Source of the DNA: Candidatus Microbacterium phytovorans | GTDB taxonomy: Bacteria > Actinomycetota > Actinomycetes > Actinomycetales > Microbacteriaceae | Direction: 5' to 3' | Length of the DNA: 64,000 nt | NCBI GenBank assembly: GCA_029202445.1 | Contig: CP119321.1 | Location: 2,108,001 to 2,172,000 of the forward strand | Shown here: positions 1-11,563 of the stretch, in pieces | Position numbering within the stretch: the stretch's first letter is position 1 | How the letters are laid out: every line of letters starts with the position of its first letter | Notes under the pieces: model-generated | Databases searched by the model: none | What the model was told of the DNA's origin: nothing | What the model saw: the letters and a program-made list of their open reading frames with translations, nothing else | Translations under genes and position numbers: made by a program

Positions 1-1
1 C

Positions 2-828
2 AACATCCGCACGATCGCGGGCATCGTCGCCGAAGCCGCGCGACGCGACTACGCGGTCGAGCTCATCCAGGTGCAGCCCGGCACCGAGGAGGGCGAGCGA
101 GAGGGCCAGGTCTCGTCGGCGCTGTCGCGCCTCGGACAGGATGCCGTCGACGGCATCATCGTGATCATCGAATCGCACCTCATCTCGAAGTCCGCGCTCG
201 TGTTCCCCGACGGCATCCCGAGCATCATCGTCGAAGCCGGCGCGCGCCCCGACCGCCCCTCGATCAACGCCGACCAGATCAACGGCGCGCGCCTCGCCGT
301 CCGCCATCTCCTCGACCTCGGCCACCCGACGGTGTGGCACGTCGCCGGGCCGTCGGAGTCGAACTCCGCACGAGAGCGCACCGAGACGTGGCGCGAGATC
401 CTCGAGGACGAGCAGCGCGCCGTCCCCGAGCCGTTCCTCGGCGACTGGTCGGCCGCCTCCGGCTACCGCGCAGGGCTCGCGCTCGCCGATCTCGCCGAAG
501 CGACCGCCGTGTTCGCCTCCAACGACCAGATGGCGCTCGGCGTGCTGCGCGCCCTCCATGAGCGCGGCGTGCGCGTTCCCGACGACGTCAGCGTCGTCGG
601 CTTCGACGACATGGACGAAGCCGCGCACTTCTGGCCGCCGCTGACGACCGTCCACCAGTTCTTCGAAGACGCCGGGTCGCTGGCCGTCTCTCTCATCATC
701 GACGAGATCCAGGGCCGCGACCTGGCCCCCGGCGTGCGCACCGTCGCCACCGAACTCGTCGTCCGCCAGTCCACCGGTCCCTACACCGGTCCGCGTCCCG
801 TACCGCCCCCGATTCCCCAGGAGAACCC

Positions 829-832
<4 letters not shown>
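2..832 (+). CDS. LacI-family transcriptional regulator, 5' end outside window
   Basis: The reading frame is open from the window edge, so the N-terminal helix-turn-helix lies upstream and is not visible. What is seen is the periplasmic-binding-protein-like effector domain, with the typical LacI core FASNDQMALGVLRAL followed by VVGFDDMDEAAHFWPPLTT. Family knowledge says such proteins bind a sugar and release an operator. The stop overlaps the galE start by 4 bp (ATGA), so the two are co-transcribed and translationally coupled; a sugar-responsive local regulator is inferred. Its C-terminal half closely resembles the second LacI protein at 1862-2857, so the two are paralogues. Confidence 0.9.
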
Positions 833-1806
<974 letters not shown>

Positions 1807-1861
1807 GCCCGCTGCACGTCGCACGCGGTTCCGATCGGTTCGGACCGTCGCGCGCTCCCGG

Positions 1862-2857
1862 TCAGGCCGACGCGCGCCGCACGAGCGTGGCCGGGAGCGT
1901 CACGTGCGCGGGCGCGGCGCCGCCGATCGCCGCGACGAGCGACGTGACGGCCGCTTCGCCCAGCGCGTCGAAGTCCTGACGGACGGTGGTCAGCGGCGGG
2001 CGGAAGTCCGCGGCATCCGCGACGTCGTCGAACCCGACCACGAGCACGTCGTCACCCACCGTGCGACCCGCCTCGGACAGCGCCCGCACGAGTCCCAGCG
2101 CCATCTGATCGTTGGCGGCGAAGACCGCCGTCACACCGGGGAGAGCCGCCAGCCGCGCGCCGGCGGCGAAGCCGGAGGCCGCCGTCCAGTCGCCCCGGAG
2201 CGGATCGGGAGCCGGTGCTCCGGCGGCGGCGAGCGTCTCCCGCCAGCCGCGCTCGCGCTCGCCGGCAGCGAACGACGTCGTCGGCCCCGCGAGGTGGAAC
2301 ACGGTCGCGTGCCCTCGGCCGAGGAGGTGCGCCGTGGCGGCAGCAGCGCCGCCGGCGTGGTCGGACTGCACCGTCGGGAACGGCGTGGCGGCGTCGTCGG
2401 ACTCGCGCGGGCGCGGCGCGTCGACGGCGACGATCCGCAGCCCCGCAGGCACGGGCGCGTCGCCCGCGATGGCCGTCGCCTCGTTGAGCACGATCGCCCC
2501 GTCGACGCCCTGCTCGTGGAGCTGCGCGAACGCGTCGGCCACACCGTCGGACCCGGCGAGGGTGACGACGGTGAGCGCGAAGCCTCGGCGGGCAGCGGAT
2601 GCCGCGACCGCCTCGAGCATGCGGGAGTTGCCGACGGAAGCGAGGGTCGCCACGACCACGCCGATCGTGTGAGAGCGCCCCGTGCGCAGAGCCCGCGCGG
2701 CGCGGTTGACCTGGTAGCCGAGAAGCGCCATGGCATCCTCCACCCGGGCTCGCGTGGCGGGGTCGACGCGTGGACTGGCGTTGACGACGCGGGACACGGT
2801 CTGGGCGGAGACGCCGGCCGCCGCCGCGACGTCGCCCATCGACACTCGTCGCTCCAT
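1862..2857 (-). CDS. LacI-family transcriptional regulator, divergent from galTK
   Basis: The protein has 331 residues. An N-terminal LacI helix-turn-helix (SMGDVAAAAGVSAQTVSRVV) is followed by the hinge region and the sugar-binding domain (ANDQMALGLVRALSEAG, then VVGFDDVADAADFRPPLTT). The start is set at ATG 2857, so that the HTH begins a few residues in; a second ATG six codons later is possible. It is transcribed away from galT, and two GTGTT-N6-AACA(C/T) half-palindromes lie on the galT promoter between them. It is therefore the natural candidate for the galT-galK repressor. Galactose as inducer is inferred from context only. Confidence 0.92.
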   Translation of the reverse strand: MERRVSMGDVAAAAGVSAQTVSRVVNASPRVDPATRARVEDAMALLGYQVNRAARALRTGRSHTIGVVVATLASVGNSRMLEAVAASAARRGFALTVVTLAGSDGVADAFAQLHEQGVDGAIVLNEATAIAGDAPVPAGLRIVAVDAPRPRESDDAATPFPTVQSDHAGGAAAATAHLLGRGHATVFHLAGPTTSFAAGERERGWRETLAAAGAPAPDPLRGDWTAASGFAAGARLAALPGVTAVFAANDQMALGLVRALSEAGRTVGDDVLVVGFDDVADAADFRPPLTTVRQDFDALGEAAVTSLVAAIGGAAPAHVTLPATLVRRASA

Positions 2858-2946
2858 GTCGCCCCCGTTCTTCGCCCCTGTTACTCGCCGTGCCGGCTCG
2901 CCGCGCACGCGGTTCGCGTCAGTCGCGCCTCCGCGGTGTCCGTCGT

Positions 2947-2974
2947 GGACCGTGGGTAACTCCTTCGATCCGCG
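2947..2974 (+). repeat. Dispersed repeat copy, AACTCCTTCGATCCGCG type
   Basis: The 17-mer AACTCCTTCGATCCGCG at 2958-2974 recurs exactly at 7168-7184. Similarity extends upstream through GGAC-GTGG, giving about 24 of 28 matching bases. This copy is intergenic, between the LacI gene and the galT promoter; the second copy is inside a coding sequence. It looks like a small dispersed (REP-like) repeat. No function is evident. Confidence 0.6.
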
Positions 2975-2976
2975 CC

Positions 2977-3022
2977 GTGTTGACGATAACACGCCCCCGC
3001 GCTACCGTGTTATCGTGAACAT
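2977..3022 (+). promoter_or_regulatory. galT promoter with two LacI-type operators
   Basis: A -35 box TTGACG (2980-2985) and a -10 box TACCGT (3003-3008) are 17 bp apart. Site 1 GTGTTGACGATAACAC (2977-2992) covers the -35, and site 2 GTGTTATCGTGAACAT (3007-3022) covers the -10 and start codon. Site 2 is the reverse complement of site 1 with two mismatches, and the centres are 30 bp apart, about three helical turns. Each site has GTGTT/AACA arms, the usual style of LacI-family operators. The expected transcript start is at about 3015, directly on the GTG codon. Confidence 0.75.
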
Positions 3023-4192
3023 GCCTGAGTTCCCGACCGTGCCCGTCCGCCCCGAACCCCTCGGCGCGGGCGTCGTGAAGCGGTCCACGCGCCTCGCCGA
3101 CGGTCGCGAGCTGATCTACTTCGACGACCCCGACACGACGCTCGGCGACGAGCGCGGCGTCGACACCCGCGACCTCGGCCCCCGCCCCGAGACCGCCACC
3201 ATGCGGCAGGACGTGCTCACCGGCGACTGGGTCTCGGTCGCGGCCGCGCGCCAGAACCGCGCCTTCCTTCCCCCGGCCGAGCTCGACCCGCTCGCGCCGC
3301 AGACGCCGACGAACCCGTCCGAGATCCCCTCGCGCTACGACGTCGCCGTGTTCGAGAACAAGTCGCCGTCGTTCGGGCCCGCCCTCGCGGATGCCGTCGG
3401 CGATCTCCCCGTCGCCGCCGACGCCCCCCGCGACCTCGACGACCTCAGCCACCTCGGCCTCGGCCGCACCCGCACGAGCGTCGGCCGGTGCGAGGTCGTG
3501 TGCTTCTCGCCCGACCACGCCGGCTCGTTCGGCACGCAGACCGTCACCCGCGCGCGCACCGTCATCGAGGCGTGGGCCGACCGCACCGCCGCCCTGTCCG
3601 CCCTTCCCGGCGTGCAGCAGGTGTTCCCGTTCGAGAACCGCGGCGAGGCGATCGGGGTCACGCTCCACCACCCGCACGGACAGATCTACTCCTACCCGTA
3701 CATCACGCCCCGCACGACGCGACTGCTCGACTCGATCGACCGCACCGCTCCCGACCTGTTCCAGCGCATCCTCGAGTTCGAGCAGGAGGGTCCGCGGGTG
3801 GTGCTGCAGGGCGAGCACTGGACCGCGTTCGTCCCGTTCGCCGCACGCTGGCCGATCGAGGTGCACCTGCTCCCCCACCGTCAGGTGCCCGACTTCGCCG
3901 CCCTCGACGACGACGAACGCGACGAGCTCGCCCCGCTCTACCTGCGTCTCCTCCGCGGTGTCGATGCGCTCTACGACTCCCCCACGCCGTACATCGCGGC
4001 GTGGCACCAGGCACCTGTGCACGTCGGACGCGACACCGTGCGCCTCCACCTGCAGTTGACGAGCCCGCGTCGCGCCGCCGACAAGCTCAAGTTCCTCGCC
4101 GGCTCGGAGTCGGCCATGGGCGCCTGGATCGGCGACGTCCCGCCCGAGACCGCCGCCGAGCGCCTCCGCGCCGCCATCGAAGGAGTCGTCCT

Positions 4193-4196
<4 letters not shown>
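3015..4196 (+). CDS. galT: Galactose-1-phosphate uridylyltransferase
   Basis: The protein (393 residues from GTG 3015) contains the catalytic HPHGQ motif in TLHHPHGQIYSYPYI, which carries the nucleophilic histidine, and the C-terminal half expected of GalT. It exchanges UDP-glucose and galactose-1-phosphate to give UDP-galactose and glucose-1-phosphate. No Shine-Dalgarno precedes either possible start (GTG 3015, ATG 3021). The -10 box TACCGT ends 6 nt before GTG 3015, so a leaderless transcript starting there is the best reading. It is coupled to galK by a 4-bp GTGA overlap. Confidence 0.95.
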
Positions 4197-5356
<1,160 letters not shown>

Positions 5357-5394
5357 CCACCGCTGGGCGGGCGTCGGCGGGGTGCCGGCCGCGT

Positions 5395-6437
<1,043 letters not shown>

Positions 6438-6466
6438 GGCGGCGACGGTGCGGTCACCGACTCCCG

Positions 6467-7453
6467 TCAGCGGACGGTGGCCGCGGGGAGGCGGCGACGC
6501 ATGACGGCGATCGCCTCGGGGTTGCTGTCGACGAGCACCGCGTCGCGTCCGAGCGCGGCGGCGACGGCACCGGTGGTGCCGCTCCCGGCGAAGAGGTCCA
6601 GCACGCGATCGCCCGGACGGCTCGACGCCTGCACGATCCGGCGCAGGATGCCTTCGGGCTTCTGCGTGGGATAGCCCGTCTTCTCGCGTCCGCCCGTGGG
6701 AACGATCGTGTGCCACCACACGTCGGTGGGGAGCTTGCCGCGCGCGGCCTTCTCGGGGGTCACGAGACCGGGGGCCATGTAGGGCTCGCGGTCGACGGCA
6801 TCCGAGTCGAACCAGTACCGCGCCGGGTCTTTCACGTAGACGAGGATCGTGTCGTGCTTGGTGGGCCAGCGGCGGCGGCTCTTCGCGCCGTAGTCGTACG
6901 CCCAGATGAGCTCGTTGAGGAAGCACTCCCGGCCGAAGAGCGCGTCCAGCAGCACCTTCGCGTAGTGCGCCTCGCGGTAGTCGAGGTGGAGGTACAGGGT
7001 TCCGTCGTCGGCGAGGAGCCGCCACGCTTCGCGCAGCCGCGGCTCGAGGAAGTCCCAGTAGTCGTCGAACCGGTCGTCGTAGGCCCGCAGGTCGCCGCGC
7101 AGCCGCGCGTAGCTCGCACCGCGGAATCCGGCCTTCACCGGGGCTCGCGTCGCGGCGGACGGTGGCGAACTCCTTCGATCCGCGGGGTCGTCCGCCGCAG
7201 CGGCCCCGATTTCCGCGGGCGCCGCCGACTCGGCCTCCCGATCTGAAGGAGTTGCCGACGCCTCGCGCGCGCCACGGACGGCACTTTCGACCGCCTTGCC
7301 CTGCGTGCGGCCCGTATTGAACGGCGGATCGAGGTACACGAGGGTGAAGGAGCCGTCCGGCAGGCCCCGCGCGACGGCCAGGTTGTCGCCGTGGTGGATC
7401 TCCACCGTCCCGGCAGCGACCGGAGAGACGGGAAGCGGCTCCGCGGCGCTCAC
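6467..7453 (-). CDS. Site-specific DNA methyltransferase (N4/N6-amino type, orphan)
   Basis: The 328-residue protein has the catalytic motif IV DPPFNTG near the N-terminus and the SAM-binding motif DLFAGSGTTG near the C-terminus. This order is that of beta-class amino-methyltransferases. It would methylate adenine N6 or cytosine N4 in a short target. No restriction endonuclease is adjacent, so it is probably an orphan regulatory methylase. GTG 7453 overlaps the stop of the lipoate ligase-like gene (GTGA). Between motif IV and the next conserved block sits a low-complexity Ala/Ser/Arg stretch encoded by an inverted-repeat element at 7157-7256, apparently an in-frame insertion. Confidence 0.88.
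   Translation of the reverse strand: MSAAEPLPVSPVAAGTVEIHHGDNLAVARGLPDGSFTLVYLDPPFNTGRTQGKAVESAVRGAREASATPSDREAESAAPAEIGAAAADDPADRRSSPPSAATRAPVKAGFRGASYARLRGDLRAYDDRFDDYWDFLEPRLREAWRLLADDGTLYLHLDYREAHYAKVLLDALFGRECFLNELIWAYDYGAKSRRRWPTKHDTILVYVKDPARYWFDSDAVDREPYMAPGLVTPEKAARGKLPTDVWWHTIVPTGGREKTGYPTQKPEGILRRIVQASSRPGDRVLDLFAGSGTTGAVAAALGRDAVLVDSNPEAIAVMRRRLPAATVR
7157..7256. repeat. Inverted-repeat element inserted in the methyltransferase gene
   Basis: The left end (7157-7184) carries the repeat AACTCCTTCGATCCGCG also found at 2958-2974. The right end (7234-7256), read on the minus strand, is GGCAACTCCTTCAGATCGGG, a degenerate copy in opposite orientation. About 100 bp between them encode low-complexity residues within an otherwise conserved methyltransferase. 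The layout is that of a small palindromic (REPIN-like) element that has kept the reading frame. Confidence 0.6.
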
Positions 7454-8499
7454 GGAACGCGACGCAGCCACGCGTCGGTGGCGAACTTGGATGCCACGAG
7501 CGCTTCGGCCTCGGCGTACTCCTCGGCCGAGATCGTGCCGGGCTCGGCGGCGTACAGCTTCGTGAAGGTCTCGATGAACCGCTCGATGATCGCCTCTCGC
7601 GGCAGGCCCGTCTGGCTGCGGAGCGGGTCGACGCGCTTGGCCGCCGACACGGTGCCCTTGTCGCTGAGCTTCTCGCGGCCGATGCGCAGCACCTCGGTGA
7701 GCACCTGGCCGTCCATGTCGTACGAGAGCGTCGCGTGGTGCAGCACGCCGCCGTTGGCGAGACGCTTCTGCGCGGCGCCGCCGATCTTGCCCTGCGGCGA
7801 GGCGATGTCGTTGAGCGGCTGGTAGACGGCGTCGATGCCCAGCGAACGCAGCGCCTGCAACACCCAGTCGTCGAGGAACGCGTACGAGTCGGCGAAGGTC
7901 ATCCCCGACACGAGGGATGCCGGTACGTACAGCGAATAGGTGACGATCGACCCGGCGGCCATGAGCATCGCGCCTCCGCCGGAGATGCGTCGGACGACGT
8001 CGAAGCCGTGACGGGCGGCCCCCTCGGGGTCGACCTCGTTGCGCAGCGACTGGAACGAGCCGATGACGACGGCGGATTCGTCCCACTCCCAGATGCGGAG
8101 CGTGGGCCGGCGGCGGCCGTCGCCGACGCGGGTCGTGAGCACCTCGTCGAGGGCGAGGTTCATGCGGGGCGAGACGGCCTTCTCGTGCACGACCTCCCAC
8201 TCGAAGTCGCGCCATCCCGCCGCCGTGACGAGCGCGCGGCGCACGGCCGTGCCGACCGACTCGGGCGTGAAGCCGAGGAGCTGCGCACCGTCGGGGAGCG
8301 CGGCGCGCACAGCGGCCGCGATCGTCGCGACGTCGGCTTCGACGGGGAGTCCGGTGACGGCGGCGTCGATGTCGAGGAGCGCGTCGTCGGGCTCCAGGAA
8401 GAAGTCCCCGGCGAGGTGGAAGTCGGCGATGCGACCGTTCTCGACCTCGAGGTCGACGACGACGAGCTTGCCGCCCGGAACCTTGTACTCACCGTGCAT
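7450..8499 (-). CDS. Lipoate--protein ligase A-like protein
   Basis: The protein has 349 residues. The N-terminal ~85 residues resemble the accessory domain that sits at the C-terminus of E. coli LplA, followed by the catalytic domain (RRISGGGAMLM, the counterpart of RRxTGGGAVxH, and the lysine loop KIGGAAQK). It attaches lipoate or octanoate to E2 or GcvH subunits by way of lipoyl-AMP. The ATG at 8499 lies 6 nt after a TAGGCT -10 box (8511-8506 on the minus strand), so a leaderless mRNA is likely. It is translationally coupled to the downstream DNA methyltransferase by GTGA, an odd functional pairing. Confidence 0.85.
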   Translation of the reverse strand: MHGEYKVPGGKLVVVDLEVENGRIADFHLAGDFFLEPDDALLDIDAAVTGLPVEADVATIAAAVRAALPDGAQLLGFTPESVGTAVRRALVTAAGWRDFEWEVVHEKAVSPRMNLALDEVLTTRVGDGRRRPTLRIWEWDESAVVIGSFQSLRNEVDPEGAARHGFDVVRRISGGGAMLMAAGSIVTYSLYVPASLVSGMTFADSYAFLDDWVLQALRSLGIDAVYQPLNDIASPQGKIGGAAQKRLANGGVLHHATLSYDMDGQVLTEVLRIGREKLSDKGTVSAAKRVDPLRSQTGLPREAIIERFIETFTKLYAAEPGTISAEEYAEAEALVASKFATDAWLRRVP

Positions 8500-8515
8500 G
8501 GTCCCAGCCTACGAG

Positions 8516-9382
8516 TCAGCGCCGCGCGAAGCGGGCGTCGAGCCAGGCGAGCAGGTCGGCGCGCACGTCGGCCTGCATCGTCTCGTTGAAGATCTCGTGC
8601 CGGGCGCCCGGGTAGACGAGGGTCGTCACATCGGTGAGGCCCGAGCGGGTGCGGTAGGCGTCGGCGAGTTTGTGGACGCTGCGCGGACCGCCGACCGTGT
8701 CGTCCTGCCCGACCATGAGCAGCACGGGCAGGTCGTGGCCGAGGTCGCGGCGGGGCCGGCCGAACAGGCGCGCGGCGTCGACCACGCCGAAGAGTTTCAG
8801 GAGCGGTTCGGAGGTGGTGAGCGGGTCTGCCAGGAAGGCTGCGCCGACGGTGAGGTCGCTGGAGAGCCACTCGGTGCCGGTGGCTTCGCGGTCCTTCCAC
8901 GGCGCGTTGAGGTCGCCCGAGTTGAGGGTGCCCGGCCAGCGCAGCGCCGACCCCGACAGCACGAGCGCGTCGTAGGCCTCGGGCCGGTCGTTCACGAGCA
9001 TCTGGGCGAGGAACGATCCCCACGAATGGCCGAGCAGGATGAGCGGCAGCCCGGGGTTCTCGTCGCGGATGATGTCGGTGAGCTGTCGGCAGGCCGCGAG
9101 GGTCGCCGGCATCCCACCCTTGCCGAGACGTCCGAGTCTGGTGTGGTCGCCGCCGTGCTGCGCGAGTCCCGTGCGACCGTGGCCGCGATGGTCGTCTGCG
9201 TAGACGGTGAATCCGGCGCCGGCGAGCGCGGCGATCAGCGCGGCGTAACGCCCGGCGTGCTCCCCCACGCCGTGCAGCAGCTGCACGACCCCGCGCGGCG
9301 TGCCGTCGGCGGGTCGGACGTCGTAGACGATCCGGATGCCGTGGGCGTCGGTGTAGGTCCGCTCTTCGGCGAGTTCGGGCAT
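8516..9382 (-). CDS. Alpha/beta hydrolase, monoacylglycerol lipase-like (serine aminopeptidase S33 fold)
   Basis: The 288-residue protein has VVQLLHGVGEHAGRY (oxyanion region), the nucleophile elbow GHSWG, VGQDDTVGG with the acid residue, and YPGARHEIFNE with the catalytic His. HGxGEHxxRY is characteristic of monoacylglycerol lipase and lysophospholipase relatives. It probably hydrolyses lipid esters in the cytoplasm. A TAGACT box (9395-9390, minus) ends 7 nt before the ATG, suggesting a leaderless transcript. It is divergent from the MFS gene at 9451. Confidence 0.88.
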   Translation of the reverse strand: MPELAEERTYTDAHGIRIVYDVRPADGTPRGVVQLLHGVGEHAGRYAALIAALAGAGFTVYADDHRGHGRTGLAQHGGDHTRLGRLGKGGMPATLAACRQLTDIIRDENPGLPLILLGHSWGSFLAQMLVNDRPEAYDALVLSGSALRWPGTLNSGDLNAPWKDREATGTEWLSSDLTVGAAFLADPLTTSEPLLKLFGVVDAARLFGRPRRDLGHDLPVLLMVGQDDTVGGPRSVHKLADAYRTRSGLTDVTTLVYPGARHEIFNETMQADVRADLLAWLDARFARR

Positions 9383-9428
9383 GCGGCCGAGTCTACGACC
9401 CTGCGCGCACCGCTTCCGTTTCGGAATT

Positions 9429-9447
9429 TCGCTAGATAAGCTAGCGA
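9429..9447. promoter_or_regulatory. Palindrome on the MFS promoter (probable operator)
   Basis: TCGCTAG-ATAAG-CTAGCGA is a perfect inverted repeat with 7-bp arms and a 5-bp spacer. The likely -10 TAAGCT (9437-9442) lies inside it and the ATG follows 8 nt later. A regulator bound here would block the leaderless promoter of the drug exporter. The MarR protein encoded at 11126 is the nearest candidate (inference). Confidence 0.65.
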
Positions 9448-9450
9448 CCC

Positions 9451-11037
9451 ATGGCGGACATCTCCTCTCGGCGCTGGTTCGGACTCGTCTTCATCAGCCT
9501 CGCCGTGGCGCTCATCATCGTCGACTCGACCATCGTCAACGTCGCTATCCCGGCCGTGGTCGACGACCTCGGGATCTCGTCCACCGAAGTCCAGTGGGTG
9601 CAGGAGGCGTACACCCTCGTCTTCGCGTCGCTCCTCCTCCTCTTCGGAAGCCTGGGCGACCGGTTCGGCCGGCGCCGCATGCTGCTCATCGGCGTCGTGA
9701 TCTTCGCGGCATCCTCGGTGTTCGCCGCGCTCGCACCGACCGGCGGGCTCCTCATCGCCGCACGTCTCGTACAGGGCGTCGGCGGCGCCATGATGCTGCC
9801 CACGACGCTCTCGCTCCTCAACGCGACCTTCCGGGGCCGCGAGCGCGGCATCGCGTTCGCGGTGTGGGGCTCGACGATCGGCGGCATGGCCGCGGTGGGG
9901 CCGCTGCTGGGCGGCTGGCTCACGACGGCGTTCTCGTGGCGCTGGGCGTTCGGCATCAACGTGCCCCTCGGCATCCTGATCATCGCGGGCGTGCTGTGGG
10001 CGGTCGCGGAGTCGCGCGAGCCGGGGTACGGCCGCGTCGACCTCGTCGGTTCGGCGCTGTCCGTCGTGCTGTTCGGCACCCTGGTCTTCGGGCTCATCGA
10101 GGGCCGCACCTACGGGTGGTGGCTCACCGACACCGCCCCGACCGTGGGCGAGTGGACCTGGCCGTGGGCGCTGTCCCCCGTGCCGATCGCCTTCGCCGTC
10201 TCGGCGCTCGCCCTCGCGGGCTTCCTCGCGTGGACGGTGTCGCGACGACGGCGCGGCCGGTCGGCGCTGCTGGACCTCTCGCTGTTCCGCATCGGCACCT
10301 TCCGCACCGGCAACCTCGCCGCCCTCGTGGTGGCCCTCGGCGAGTTCGGCCTCATCCTCGCCCTGCCCCTGTGGCTGCAGTTCGTGCTCGGCTTCGATGC
10401 GCTCCAGACGGGCCTCGTCCTCCTCGCACTCGCCGGCGGATCGTTCGTCGCGAGCGGCATCGCGGGCGGTCTCAGCGGTCGGGTCTCGCCCGTGCTCGTC
10501 GTGCGGGCCGGGCTCCTCGCCGAGATCGTCGGCATCGCCGCCGTCGCGGCCGTCATCGGGCCCGACACCCCATGGGGCCTGCTGCTTCCGGGGCTGTTCG
10601 TCTACGGCATCGGGGTGGGTCTCGCCACGGCGCAGCTGACGGGCGTGATCCTGCAGGACGTGCCGGTGACGCAGTCCGGCCAGGGGTCGGGAACGCAGTC
10701 GACGGCGCGACAGGTGGGTTCGGCGCTGGGCATCGCGATCCTCGGCACCGTGCTGTTCACGACGACGGCGGGTGTGCTCGGGTCGGCGCTGGACGACCAA
10801 GGCCTTCCCGCGGCGGAGCGGGATCGCGTCGTGGCGGCGGTCGTCGACAGCGCGGGCGGGGCGATCGCCGGACTGGATGCCGACCCGTCGACGGCTCCCG
10901 CGGCGGACGCGGCCCGGGAGGCGTTCTCGGAGGGCACCCGGTGGGCCGCCTTCACGGCGGCGGGCTTCGTGGCGGTCGGCCTGGTCGCGACGGCGGGTCT
11001 CGGTCGGCGTCGGGAGCGCGAGACCGCCGACGCCTGA
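9451..11037 (+). CDS. MFS multidrug exporter, DHA2 (14-TM) family
   Basis: This 528-residue hydrophobic protein has a signature loop after TM2 (GSLGDRFGRRRMLLIG) and the motif C-like stretch AVWGSTIGGMAAVGPLLGGWL typical of drug/proton antiporters. About 14 transmembrane segments are apparent. It would export toxic organic compounds using the proton gradient. ATG 9451 has no Shine-Dalgarno and follows a palindromic promoter region. The MarR gene and another MFS gene follow downstream after their own operator, so this is one efflux locus with two promoters. Confidence 0.93.
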   Translation: MADISSRRWFGLVFISLAVALIIVDSTIVNVAIPAVVDDLGISSTEVQWVQEAYTLVFASLLLLFGSLGDRFGRRRMLLIGVVIFAASSVFAALAPTGGLLIAARLVQGVGGAMMLPTTLSLLNATFRGRERGIAFAVWGSTIGGMAAVGPLLGGWLTTAFSWRWAFGINVPLGILIIAGVLWAVAESREPGYGRVDLVGSALSVVLFGTLVFGLIEGRTYGWWLTDTAPTVGEWTWPWALSPVPIAFAVSALALAGFLAWTVSRRRRGRSALLDLSLFRIGTFRTGNLAALVVALGEFGLILALPLWLQFVLGFDALQTGLVLLALAGGSFVASGIAGGLSGRVSPVLVVRAGLLAEIVGIAAVAAVIGPDTPWGLLLPGLFVYGIGVGLATAQLTGVILQDVPVTQSGQGSGTQSTARQVGSALGIAILGTVLFTTTAGVLGSALDDQGLPAAERDRVVAAVVDSAGGAIAGLDADPSTAPAADAAREAFSEGTRWAAFTAAGFVAVGLVATAGLGRRRERETADA

Positions 11038-11086
11038 CCTGCGTCGGCGGGGACCGCCGCCTGGTCGCGGGACCGGTCGCGGTCGA

Positions 11087-11121
11087 TTTACTTAGCAAGA
11101 CTAATGAGCTATGCTAAGTAA
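11087..11121 (+). promoter_or_regulatory. marR promoter and operator
   Basis: TTACTTAGCA (11088-11097) and TGCTAAGTAA (11112-11121) form a perfect 10-bp inverted repeat with a 14-bp spacer. A -35 TTTACT (11087-11092) and -10 TATGCT (11110-11115) 17 bp apart lie within it, so binding would occlude the polymerase. The ATG of marR is only 10 nt past the -10 box. Autoregulation is the expected logic for MarR proteins. Confidence 0.75.
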
Positions 11122-11125
11122 TTGA

Positions 11126-11563
11126 ATGAGCACCACAGACCCCACCCCCGATACCCCTCTCGCCTCCGATTTCCGTATGGCCACCTTCCGGTTGGCCCGG
11201 CGTCTGCGCTCGGAGCGCGCCGTCGACACGATGAGCGACGGCCAGTTCGCCGTCCTCGCCGCCCTCAAGGTCCACGGGCCGCACACGCTCAGCGAGCTCG
11301 CCGACCGCGAGCGCGTCTCCGCACCGTCGATGAACCGCACCGTCAACTTCCTCGAGGAGTCGGGCTACCTCACCCGCACGGCCGATGAGGACGACCGCCG
11401 CAAGGTGAACATCAGCCTGACGGATGCCGGACTCGCCGTCGTCGAGGAGACGGTGCGCCGCCGCGACTCCTGGCTGGAGCACGCCCTCGAGGCCCTCGAC
11501 CCCGCCGAGCGCGACGTCCTCGCCCGTGCAGCGGCGATCATGCGGGAGGTGGCGTCGCGATGA
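11126..11563 (+). CDS. MarR-family transcriptional regulator
   Basis: The protein has 145 residues. The winged-helix core includes LSELADRERVSAPSMNRTVNFL (recognition helix) and the wing RTADEDDRRKVNISLTDAG, the hallmark DxRxxxxxLT of MarR proteins. It acts as a dimer that binds palindromic DNA and is released by small aromatic ligands. Its own promoter carries a perfect inverted repeat, and its stop overlaps the next MFS gene (ATGA), so it probably controls that exporter and itself. Confidence 0.93.
   Translation: MSTTDPTPDTPLASDFRMATFRLARRLRSERAVDTMSDGQFAVLAALKVHGPHTLSELADRERVSAPSMNRTVNFLEESGYLTRTADEDDRRKVNISLTDAGLAVVEETVRRRDSWLEHALEALDPAERDVLARAAAIMREVASR

Noticed and set aside
6467..7453. 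Restriction-modification system
   Set aside because: Only the methyltransferase is present; neighbours are a lipoate ligase-like gene and a hydrolase, with no endonuclease or specificity gene.
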